From NCBI GenBank assembly GCA_002783525.1, contig PFGS01000175.1, positions 1 through 5,179 on the forward strand: a stretch of DNA of 5,179 nt, written 5' to 3'. The notes under the pieces were generated by a model, which did no database searches, had not been told where the DNA came from, and saw nothing but the letters and a program-made list of their open reading frames with translations. Every line of letters starts with the position of its first letter. The first letter of the stretch is position 1. The position numbers and the translations under genes were made by a program. Positions 1 to 5,179 of this stretch are shown piece by piece. The DNA is from Ignavibacteriales bacterium CG12_big_fil_rev_8_21_14_0_65_30_8 (GTDB lineage Bacteria > Bacteroidota > Ignavibacteria > Ignavibacteriales > Ignavibacteriaceae).

Positions 1-269
1 TACCTATTTCTGATACTTTTGAACAAGCTGATATAAGCAGCAATCATACTGAAACATCAAACACAAAAGAGGTTGTAAGAAATGCAATTTCAAAACTACC
101 TGAAAAATTGAAAATACCACTTTTATTGAAAGATATTGAAGGTTTCAGTTATCAGGAAATAGCAGATTCTGTGCAATGTGAAATTGGTACTGTAAAATCA
201 AGAATTTTTAGAGCTCGGGAAAAACTTAAAACAATCTTAGAGCCGTATAAGTCGGAGATATTTAAATGA
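1..269 (+). CDS. ECF-type RNA polymerase sigma factor, C-terminal part (region 4), 5' end outside window
   Basis: The frame is open from the left edge (first full codon at base 3) and gives 88 residues ending in ...KSEIFK before TGA at 267-269. Residues about 24-80 form sigma-70 region 4: the helix VVRNAISKLPEKLKIPLLL, then GFSYQEIADSV, then the recognition helix EIGTVKSRIFRAREKL, which in ECF sigma factors contacts the -35 element. Residues 1-23 look like the flexible, polar linker after region 2; region 2 itself lies upstream of the window. The ATG of the next gene overlaps the stop (ATGA, 266-269), so the two are translationally coupled. The next gene encodes a membrane anti-sigma factor, the normal partner of an ECF factor. 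Seen: HTH motif, overlap, partner. Inferred: ECF rather than a larger sigma-70, from the partner and the absence of anything after region 4. The ECF subgroup and regulon cannot be judged from this fragment. Confidence 0.9.
   Translation, partial: PISDTFEQADISSNHTETSNTKEVVRNAISKLPEKLKIPLLLKDIEGFSYQEIADSVQCEIGTVKSRIFRAREKLKTILEPYKSEIFK
254..257 (+). promoter_or_regulatory. Shine-Dalgarno site of the anti-sigma gene
   Basis: GGAG lies eight bases before the ATG at 266, inside the last codons of the sigma-factor gene. It supports that start and, with the ATGA overlap, points to coupled translation of sigma and anti-sigma. Confidence 0.6.
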
Positions 270-1813
270 AAAAGAATATAAATAATAATTATGAACTTCT
301 GTCAGCATATCTGGATGGAGAAGTTTCATCAGAACAAATAAAGGAAATTGAAAATAAATTATCCGAATCATCTTTACTTAGAGATAAACTTGCAGAATTA
401 AAAAGACTTAAAGAAATTACAAATTCTTCTTATAGTCCTCCACCTGAGTCTCATTATTTTGAAACAGTATTAAATCAAAAAATAAATGAAGAAAGAAAAT
501 TCAGGAGAAGATTAAAAAGTTTTATGCCTGCATACGGATTATTTGCATTAGCAATTATAGTAATTCTACTTTTAAAAATTGAACCGATTGTTTTTGATAA
601 TTCTATACATAATAGAGATGCAAGATATGCCGGAACTTACAATAATAATTTAAAGCCACTTTTGTTTGCAGCAAATTTATCTAACGAAGACATATTTAAT
701 TTTGCTTTTTATAAAATGCTTCCTCTTGATAATAAAAACAAACAATATTTACAATTAGGAACAGACAAAGAAGGGAAGGAATATTTTGAGATCAAAAAAG
801 ATCCTTTGCAAATCCAAAAAAATAATTTAGAAAAGTTTACACTTGCATTAGGATTGAATGAAGAACAAAAACTTGAAGTTGATTCAATAATAAAAGTTTA
901 TGCTGATGAGCTTCAAGAACAAATTTTAGTAAATGATAAAAACACACTTGCCGTGAGCCAGAATCTCTTTGATTATAACAGAGCACTTGCTGCAGAGCTT
1001 TTAACTTTTGCCGCAAAAGCAAATAAAAGCAGTTTTAGAAAAATTATGCCTGCAGGATTAACAATTGTTGAAAATAAAAGTACTCCTATTGTTATTAAAG
1101 AAATAAAATCAAAGAGCAGCAGCCCAACCCATAATTTTGTCTTTTTCAACAATGATTCAATTTTTACTAAACCATATACCGTAGACAAAGAAAAAATTAA
1201 AAATGAGATAAAGTTTTATAACGCAAATAGAAATAGCCAGGTAAATGAATTTATAAATTATGAAGTTAATGTTAATTTAGACAGCAACTTAGCTAAAATT
1301 AAAAAGTATAAATATTTTAATGACAGCTTGTTTGTTCTTTTTGATTCAAATTCATTTAATATTAAAGTCCACGTTTTACCAAAAGTAGATATAGATTTTC
1401 CAAATATGGACAGTATTTTTATTGAGCTGGATAAAGCCAGAGAAAATTTTAATGAATTTTCGTTTCACTTTCAAAAAAATCTACCTAAGATCAAAGGTAA
1501 CATTAAATTCAAATATTCTGATTCCTTGCATAACTACCTTTATGATATCGAAAAAATTAAAGTTGATTCAATACTAGAAAATACTTTCAAACAATTAGAT
1601 TCATTAAAAATTAAAAATAATTTCAATTTTCAGTTCAATAATGATTCACTTGATATATTAATTAAAAAATTACCTGAATTATATAAAAATAATGAATGGT
1701 TTGATAACAAAAACGAAGTCAAAAAGCTTAAAAAGGAAATTGAAGAATTGAAAAAAGAAATGAAAGAAATGAAGAAGAAATTAAATGAAAAACCACAGAA
1801 AATAAAAACTTAA
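266..1813 (+). CDS. Single-pass membrane anti-sigma factor with a long extracytoplasmic domain
   Basis: Likely inhibitor of the ECF sigma factor encoded immediately upstream, which it would hold at the inner membrane until an envelope signal frees it. Residues about 8-50 (ELLSAYLDGEVSSEQIKEIE...) have the 'LSAYLDGEL'-type opening of anti-sigma domains. The protein has no cysteine, so the H-x3-C-x2-C zinc motif of ZAS proteins is missing. Basic residues 78-84 precede one hydrophobic segment (about 86-104, FMPAYGLFALAIIVILLL), giving N-in/C-out topology. The outer part (about 410 residues) is Asn/Lys/Asp-rich. Residues 192-261 are predicted helical and start with LALGLNEEQKLEVDSI, reminiscent of the LTxxQ region of CpxP/Spy-like proteins (weak resemblance only). 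DS[I/L] recurs eight times between residues 206 and 462. Residues 484-508 are a Lys/Glu coiled coil. ECF anti-sigma factors are often 150-300 residues, so this one is long. The start is fixed by GGAG at 254-257 and the ATGA overlap. The N-terminal role is fairly sure; the function of the outer domain is unknown. Confidence 0.8.
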   Translation: MKKNINNNYELLSAYLDGEVSSEQIKEIENKLSESSLLRDKLAELKRLKEITNSSYSPPPESHYFETVLNQKINEERKFRRRLKSFMPAYGLFALAIIVILLLKIEPIVFDNSIHNRDARYAGTYNNNLKPLLFAANLSNEDIFNFAFYKMLPLDNKNKQYLQLGTDKEGKEYFEIKKDPLQIQKNNLEKFTLALGLNEEQKLEVDSIIKVYADELQEQILVNDKNTLAVSQNLFDYNRALAAELLTFAAKANKSSFRKIMPAGLTIVENKSTPIVIKEIKSKSSSPTHNFVFFNNDSIFTKPYTVDKEKIKNEIKFYNANRNSQVNEFINYEVNVNLDSNLAKIKKYKYFNDSLFVLFDSNSFNIKVHVLPKVDIDFPNMDSIFIELDKARENFNEFSFHFQKNLPKIKGNIKFKYSDSLHNYLYDIEKIKVDSILENTFKQLDSLKIKNNFNFQFNNDSLDILIKKLPELYKNNEWFDNKNEVKKLKKEIEELKKEMKEMKKKLNEKPQKIKT

Positions 1814-1846
1814 AATTCAATTCAAAATCAATAATTTTGGAACTAT

Positions 1847-1871
1847 TTAAGTGAAAAATTCATACACTTAA
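1847..1871. repeat. Inverted repeat TTAAGTG-N11-CACTTAA
   Basis: Two perfect 7-base arms (1847-1853 and 1865-1871) flank an 11-base A/T-rich spacer, 33 bases after the anti-sigma stop. Beyond a T/T mismatch the flanking bases A1845 and T1873 can also pair. As RNA this would be a weak hairpin with no T-run after it, so an intrinsic terminator is unlikely. As DNA it could be a protein-binding palindrome. It may also be chance in A/T-rich sequence. Confidence 0.4.
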
Positions 1872-1965
1872 TTCCTCTGCTATCCCGTAAATATTCCGCT
1901 CATACCACTTCTCTTTACTATAAATACCCTTTAATTTATATTTTTGTTATTATGAATGGTAATCT

Positions 1966-1994
1966 TTGGCAAAAAGTGAATTTTGTAATATAGA
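1966..1994 (+). promoter_or_regulatory. Candidate sigma-70-like promoter of the partner-switching operon
   Basis: TTGGCA (1966-1971, five of six with TTGACA) is separated by 17 bases from TATAGA (1989-1994, four of six with TATAAT). Transcription would start near base 2000 and leave a short leader of about 20 bases holding the SD at 2010-2013. A Bacteroidota-type reading is weaker: AATCTTTG (1961-1968) partly matches the TAnnTTTG element, but no well-spaced TTTG -33 box is present. The call rests on pattern and position only. Confidence 0.3.
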
Positions 1995-2009
1995 AAATTT
2001 AAAATTTTT

Positions 2010-2013
2010 GGAG
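2010..2013 (+). promoter_or_regulatory. Shine-Dalgarno site deciding the STAS start
   Basis: GGAG lies six bases before the ATG at 2020. The longer in-frame alternative, TTG at 1966, has no such site, would add 18 residues outside the STAS fold, and falls within the candidate -35 box. The ATG at 2020 is therefore preferred. Confidence 0.65.
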
Positions 2014-2019
2014 AAAAAT

Positions 2020-2376
2020 ATGACTGAGTTTAATACCTCAATAAAAAACATTGGAGATGTAACTGTAGTTTATTTAAATGGATTTTTAGATGCTCATACT
2101 GCACCGGTATTAGAAAATACATTTTCTGATTTAGTTGAACAAAATAAATTTAAATTGGTGGTAAATCTAAAAGATCTGATTTACATCAGCAGTGCCGGAC
2201 TTGGTGTTTTTATGGCATTTATAGAGAAGATGAGAGAAAATAAAGGGGATATAAAATTAACATCGATGAATGAAAAAGTGTTTAATATTTTTGATTTGCT
2301 AGGGTTCCCCCTGCTATATGAAATATTTGACAATGAAGAAGATGCTGTAAAAAAATATGGTGGAGAAAAAAAATAG
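2020..2376 (+). CDS. STAS-domain anti-sigma-factor antagonist (RsbV/SpoIIAA-like)
   Basis: This 118-residue protein is essentially one STAS domain, matching the usual 100-120 residues of the family. Such proteins, when unphosphorylated, bind the partner anti-sigma kinase and release its target; phosphorylation of one serine switches them off. Visible landmarks are the first strands (VTVVYLNGFLDAHTAP, residues 14-29; compare GELDHHTAE in B. subtilis SpoIIAA), the strand KLVVNLKDLIYI (45-56), and the phosphorylation loop SSAGLG (57-62). Ser58 aligns with the phosphoacceptor Ser58 of SpoIIAA and Ser56 of RsbV. The residue before it is Ser57 where those two have Asp, a variant loop. Residues 85-95 (KVFNIFDLLGF) are the typical C-terminal helix region. 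The start is chosen from the SD at 2010-2013; an upstream TTG (1966) is disfavoured. The kinase gene begins one base after the stop, so the two are surely co-expressed. The protein is cytoplasmic. Confidence in the family is high; its final target is unknown. Confidence 0.93.
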   Translation: MTEFNTSIKNIGDVTVVYLNGFLDAHTAPVLENTFSDLVEQNKFKLVVNLKDLIYISSAGLGVFMAFIEKMRENKGDIKLTSMNEKVFNIFDLLGFPLLYEIFDNEEDAVKKYGGEKK

Positions 2377-2377
2377 A

Positions 2378-2815
2378 ATGAGCAATTTCGGTAATACAAA
2401 TAATAACAAATTAGTTGTCAAAAGCAGTACAGCAAATTTAATTACTATCCGAAAATTTATTAATAATAAAGCCTCTTTATTTGGTTTCTCAAAGGATGAA
2501 ATTGAAGATATAGTACTTTCTGTGGATGAAGCTTGTACTAATATTATAGAACATTCCTATAATTCCAAACCAAATTTTGATATTGAAATATCAGTTACTT
2601 TTTCAAAAAATAAATTTATTGTTAAAATAGTTGACTATGGAGAATCATTTGAGCCGAACTCATTAAAAGATATGGACATTGAACTTTACCGTAAACAAAG
2701 AAGAGTAGGAGGTTTAGGAGTTTATCTAATGAAAACTTTAATGGATGATGTAAAATATACTTCTGTAAAGAATAAATATAACCAAGTACTTTTAACTAAA
2801 AAATTAGCACAATAA
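2378..2815 (+). CDS. Anti-sigma-type serine kinase, GHKL ATPase fold (RsbW/SpoIIAB-like)
   Basis: A 145-residue single-domain HATPase_c protein, the usual length for RsbW/SpoIIAB. It should use ATP to phosphorylate the STAS serine and, when free, bind and block a target, classically a sigma factor. All Bergerat-fold boxes are present: N box LSVDEACTNIIEHSY (residues 47-61, with Glu51 and the metal-coordinating Asn55), G1 box VDYGESFEP (85-93, Asp86 and Gly88) and G2 box RRVGGLGVYLMKTLMDDV (108-125). It is therefore predicted active. ATG 2378 sits one base after the STAS stop, with GGAG at 2362-2365, a rather long 12 bases away, inside the STAS gene. An in-frame ATG at 2357 would add seven residues and overlap the STAS gene; it has no SD, so 2378 is preferred but not certain. 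The phosphatase gene starts two bases after its stop. There is no membrane segment. Whether it controls a sigma factor or another output, as in the BtrW type, cannot be told from sequence. Confidence 0.93.
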   Translation: MSNFGNTNNNKLVVKSSTANLITIRKFINNKASLFGFSKDEIEDIVLSVDEACTNIIEHSYNSKPNFDIEISVTFSKNKFIVKIVDYGESFEPNSLKDMDIELYRKQRRVGGLGVYLMKTLMDDVKYTSVKNKYNQVLLTKKLAQ

Positions 2816-2817
2816 AA

Positions 2818-4497
2818 ATGACTGCTACAGACGGTTTAAAAATAAAAAGAAATTTAAATGCACTTGTTGAGTTTAGCAAAGCTGTAAACTCAAGCCTGGA
2901 ATTAAAATTTATTCTTAACAATGTATTACTTACCTGTATGGGTAAATTTTTTGCAACAAAAGGTGCAATTGCTATTAATGAAAAAGGAAAATTTAAAATT
3001 ATGGTTACCAAAGGTGTTGCAAAAGATTTTGAAGACAATTTTCCTATCCTGACCCTAAAAGATGTAATTGATGAGAATGGAACAATTAAGAACATTACAG
3101 AATTCGGAACATTTGTATTCTCTGAATTAATTCAGGCTTCTGATAAAAACCTTGGTTTAATTTTTCTTGGAGATAAATTAAATAAAACACCCTATTCTGT
3201 TGAAGATCAGCAGTTTTTAAGAACCATTCTTAATATTTCTGCAACGGCAATACAAAATTCAATGGTTATAAACGAGCTTAAAAAAGTGAATAAAAATCTG
3301 GATACTAGAATTAATAGATTAAATTCGTTGTTTGAGTTGAGTAAAGAGTTTGGTCTGTTTGCAGATTCTGCTAAAGTTGCAAAACTTTTGGTCTATTCCA
3401 TTATTGGTCAATTTATGATAGCAAAATATGCTGTTGTCATTTTTGAAAATGATGATATAAATATAATAGAGAATAAATTTCCATCTGACGAATTAAGAAA
3501 ATATTTGGATAAAAATGAATATGAGAAAATTGACTCGGCAATTGGAGCAGAAAAATTAAAAAGTAAGTATAACTCTCTATACAATTTAGGCGTAGAATTA
3601 ATTGTCCCGATGCAGATACAAGGTAAAACTAAAGGGATAATATTATTGGGTGGAAGAGTTAACAAACAACAATATATCAGCAATGATATAGAATTTATTT
3701 ATTCAGTCGGAAGTTTAGCAATAATTTCAATAGAAAATAAAAGATTGTTCCAGGAAGAATTAGAAAAACATAAACTTGAAGAAGAATTAGATCTTGCCAG
3801 AGATATACAAAAAAATCTTTTGCCGCGAAATATAAAACAACTTAATAATTTTGAAATAGCTGCTGAAAATATATCATCCAAACAAGTGGGCGGTGATTAT
3901 TTTGATGTTATACAACAAAATAAAGATAATTGCTACATAGCTATTGCAGATGTATCAGGCAAAGGGGTTCCGGCTTCATTATTAATGGCTAACTTACAGG
4001 CATTTTTAAAGTCAGTTTGTAAGCAAGAGATAAGTCTTGTAGAAGGCACGTCAATGATAAATGATCTTATCTCAGAAAATGTTACAGGAGGAAAATTCAT
4101 TACTTTCTTCTGGGCATCGTTAAATGATAAAGATAAAACAATTAGTTATGTAAATGCTGGTCACAATCCTCCACTGCTTATAAGAGACAAGAAAATTATA
4201 AGACTAGAAAAAGGTGGAATGATACTTGGCGTAATGAAAACAAAATATCCATACTTAACAGAAACAATTCAATTGCAAAAAGATGATTTACTTGTTTTAT
4301 TTACAGATGGGATAACTGAAGCTATGGATAAAGGTCAAAATGAATATTCAGATGAAAGACTTGATGATTTGGTTAAAACATTGGGAGATAGATCCGCCAA
4401 AGAAACTTTAAGCGCTATTCAAAAAGATGTTAAGAAATTTACTTTAGGTGCTGTTCAATCAGATGATATGACTTTACTTATTATTAAAGTTAAATAG
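2818..4497 (+). CDS. Double-GAF PP2C/SpoIIE-type serine phosphatase (RsbU-like)
   Basis: This 559-residue soluble protein is predicted to dephosphorylate the STAS protein encoded two genes upstream, reactivating it. Domain order: GAF 1 (about 12-150), GAF 2 (about 165-305, with the characteristic ending ELIVPMQIQGKTKGIILLGG at 260-279), a coiled-coil linker (about 305-328), and the PPM/SpoIIE phosphatase (about 326-559). The linker leads into ARDIQKNLLP (327-336), the switch-helix region of RsbU-type enzymes. Catalytic motifs are intact: VGGDYFDV (357-364, Asp360), ADVSGKGVPASLLMA (377-391, metal ligand Asp378), NAGHNPPLL (446-454), FTDGITEA (495-502, Asp497) and SDDMTLL (548-554, Asp549/Asp550). 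GAF domains bind small ligands or other proteins, so the enzyme is probably signal-gated; the ligand is not predictable. No SD precedes ATG 2818 (A-rich context), and the two-base gap to the kinase suggests translational coupling. There is no signal peptide or TM segment. Family assignment is very secure; the substrate is inferred from gene order. Confidence 0.94.
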   Translation: MTATDGLKIKRNLNALVEFSKAVNSSLELKFILNNVLLTCMGKFFATKGAIAINEKGKFKIMVTKGVAKDFEDNFPILTLKDVIDENGTIKNITEFGTFVFSELIQASDKNLGLIFLGDKLNKTPYSVEDQQFLRTILNISATAIQNSMVINELKKVNKNLDTRINRLNSLFELSKEFGLFADSAKVAKLLVYSIIGQFMIAKYAVVIFENDDINIIENKFPSDELRKYLDKNEYEKIDSAIGAEKLKSKYNSLYNLGVELIVPMQIQGKTKGIILLGGRVNKQQYISNDIEFIYSVGSLAIISIENKRLFQEELEKHKLEEELDLARDIQKNLLPRNIKQLNNFEIAAENISSKQVGGDYFDVIQQNKDNCYIAIADVSGKGVPASLLMANLQAFLKSVCKQEISLVEGTSMINDLISENVTGGKFITFFWASLNDKDKTISYVNAGHNPPLLIRDKKIIRLEKGGMILGVMKTKYPYLTETIQLQKDDLLVLFTDGITEAMDKGQNEYSDERLDDLVKTLGDRSAKETLSAIQKDVKKFTLGAVQSDDMTLLIIKVK

Positions 4498-4506
4498 ATA
4501 TTTTAA

Positions 4507-5179
4507 ATGAATACAATTCAGGCAATATATCATAAGCATAAAGCGAAGTTATTTTCGCTTTTAACACTGATAATACTTTTTGCAGCTGTGTTGAATATCT
4601 ATTATGTATTGGAGGTAAACATAACTTCTAATGATGAATGTCTGTGGGTGCCTAAAAAAATTAATTCTGATAGCAGTGCTGTCTTTTTTAATCTTGTAAA
4701 AGTAGATGGTGTTACCTGGAATGCCGGTATAAGAAATGATGACCAATTATTAAAAATTGATAACATTCCTATAAAAACTACAATGCAGGCTCAGTTAATT
4801 TTGAATAAATTTAAAAGCGGGGATTACGCAGATTATACTTATTTGCAAAAAGGTAAAGTAATTAATACGAAAGTACTGATTAAAAAATTACTCGATGTAG
4901 GAGATCTTGCCTTTTCTCTATTTGGATTAATTTGGTTTTTAATAGGATATTTAGTGTTATCTTCAAAACCAAATGGACTGATCCAGAAATTGTTTTATGC
5001 CGTAGGTGCGGCAACAATTTTAGCAGGTTTGCAGGTAATACTTAAATCATTTACCTATGCTGATGTTTATGGACAGCAATCTTTACCATTTGTAGCAAGT
5101 ATTTCATTTTTTTGGTCAATAGGTTATTCATCTTTACCTGTTCTTGTTATTTATTTCTTCTGGGTTTTTCCCAAACCTT
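4507..5179 (+). CDS. Membrane sensor protein with extracytoplasmic PDZ-like domain, 3' end outside window
   Basis: The frame stays open from ATG 4507 to the right edge (224 full codons). Basic N-terminus HKHKAK (9-14) precedes TM1 (about 15-35), so the following domain should lie outside the membrane. Residues about 60-126 look like a PDZ domain: GVTWNAGIRNDDQLLKIDNI (68-87) has the 'G..aGi..gD.ll.idg.pi' pattern. Further hydrophobic segments are at about 131-152, 161-180 and 195-221; the fragment ends in WVFPKP. The order TM - PDZ - several TM, with a late 'FP.P' motif, recalls ComP-type sensor kinases and membrane-bound SpoIIE phosphatases (from memory, not aligned). The missing C-terminus should hold the output, a phosphatase, histidine kinase or other. 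The gene starts nine bases after the phosphatase stop and no terminator separates them, so it is likely in the same operon and could be an input sensor for the partner switch. No SD is visible. A hairpin (4540-4561) covers codons 12-19. Confidence 0.75.
   Translation, partial: MNTIQAIYHKHKAKLFSLLTLIILFAAVLNIYYVLEVNITSNDECLWVPKKINSDSSAVFFNLVKVDGVTWNAGIRNDDQLLKIDNIPIKTTMQAQLILNKFKSGDYADYTYLQKGKVINTKVLIKKLLDVGDLAFSLFGLIWFLIGYLVLSSKPNGLIQKLFYAVGAATILAGLQVILKSFTYADVYGQQSLPFVASISFFWSIGYSSLPVLVIYFFWVFPKP
4540..4561. repeat. Perfect 8-bp hairpin in the first codons of the PDZ-membrane gene
   Basis: AAAGCGAA (4540-4547) and TTCGCTTT (4554-4561) are exact inverted arms around the six-base loop GTTATT. 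It lies 43 bases after the phosphatase stop and 34 bases into the next gene. Only four T residues are present at its 3' side, part of the arm itself, so it is a poor intrinsic terminator. It could tune translation or decay of the downstream part of the transcript, or be a by-product of the KAKLFSL codons. Confidence 0.5.

Larger units (their letters stand above)
1814..2019. other. Intergenic region between the sigma/anti-sigma pair and the partner-switching cassette
   Basis: This is the only sizeable non-coding stretch in the window. It is A/T-rich except for 1872-1918, which has 17 C and only 3 G in 47 bases, opposite in strand bias to the purine-rich coding strands on either side. It contains an inverted repeat (1847-1871), a candidate promoter (1966-1994) and the SD of the STAS gene (2010-2013). 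There is no GC-rich hairpin followed by a T-run, so no convincing terminator after the anti-sigma gene is visible. Confidence 0.6.

Noticed and set aside
837..1188. Open frames on the minus strand opposite the anti-sigma gene (and similar ones opposite the other genes)
   Set aside because: They lie wholly inside strongly coding + strand genes, show no recognisable domain or SD, and are expected by chance in this composition.
1725..1812. Very purine-rich run at the end of the anti-sigma gene, considered as low-complexity repeat or frameshift-prone DNA
   Set aside because: It reads as a regular Lys/Glu coiled coil in frame up to the stop, with no sign of a broken reading frame.
1952..1993. 13-codon open frame (MNGNLWQKVNFVI) in the leader of the STAS gene, possible leader peptide
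   Set aside because: No SD, no repeated regulatory codons and no attenuator-like hairpins; if the promoter at 1966-1994 is real it is not even transcribed from there.
1966..2019. N-terminal extension of the STAS gene from a TTG start
   Set aside because: It has no SD, adds 18 residues outside the STAS fold, and overlaps the best promoter candidate; ATG 2020 has GGAG six bases upstream.
2357..2377. Alternative upstream ATG for the kinase, overlapping the STAS gene
   Set aside because: There is no SD before it and the added residues do not belong to the conserved fold; kept only as a possibility in the kinase entry.
2700..2735. Purine-rich AGGAGG-like stretch followed by an ATG inside the kinase gene, a possible internal start
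   Set aside because: It encodes the conserved G2 ATP-binding box (RRVGGLG) and the ATG is in the kinase frame; a product from there would lack the ATP site.
3754..3791. Direct repeat GAAGAATTAGA, two copies 27 bases apart
   Set aside because: It is in frame and encodes the Glu/Leu-rich coiled-coil linker of the phosphatase; explained by protein periodicity.

Overview
The DNA is very A/T-rich (about 30% G+C by eye, not counted). All five recognisable genes and the cut gene at the right edge lie on the + strand, tightly packed. Asn/Lys/Ile-rich proteins, starts often lacking a Shine-Dalgarno (SD) site, and an ECF sigma/anti-sigma pair next to an RsbV/RsbW/RsbU-type module suggest a low-GC member of the Bacteroidota/Chlorobiota/Ignavibacteriota group. 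That placement is inference; there is no rRNA or other phylogenetic marker here.

Region 1 (1-1813) is an envelope-signalling pair. The window opens inside an ECF-type sigma factor, of which the whole region 4 is present. Its stop overlaps by four bases (ATGA) the start of a 515-residue, single-pass membrane anti-sigma factor. That protein has a short cysteine-free cytoplasmic sigma-binding part and an unusually long extracytoplasmic part, about 410 residues, with recurring Asp-Ser-Ile/Leu motifs and a C-terminal charged coiled coil.

Region 2 (1814-2019) is a 206-bp intergenic stretch. It holds an imperfectly extended inverted repeat, a pyrimidine-rich patch, a candidate promoter (TTGGCA-N17-TATAGA) and a good SD site.

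Region 3 (2020-4497) is a compact three-gene partner-switching cassette: a STAS-domain anti-sigma-factor antagonist (RsbV/SpoIIAA-like), a GHKL serine kinase (RsbW/SpoIIAB-like) and a cytoplasmic double-GAF PP2C/SpoIIE-type phosphatase (RsbU-like). Gaps are 1 and 2 bases. All key catalytic motifs are intact. By family knowledge, the kinase binds its target or phosphorylates the STAS protein, and the phosphatase reverses the phosphorylation in response to GAF-sensed signals. No sigma-B/F-type target gene is visible.

Region 4 (4507-right edge) is the N-terminal 224 residues of a membrane protein with the order TM - PDZ-like extracytoplasmic domain - at least three TMs. It starts 9 bases after the phosphatase stop. 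The architecture resembles the sensor half of ComP-like kinases or membrane phosphatases, and the output domain is cut off. A perfect 8-bp hairpin sits inside its first codons.

The window thus joins two regulatory systems end to end: a transmembrane ECF circuit and a phosphorylation-driven partner switch possibly fed by a second membrane sensor. No mobile elements, tRNAs, rRNAs or CRISPR arrays were seen.
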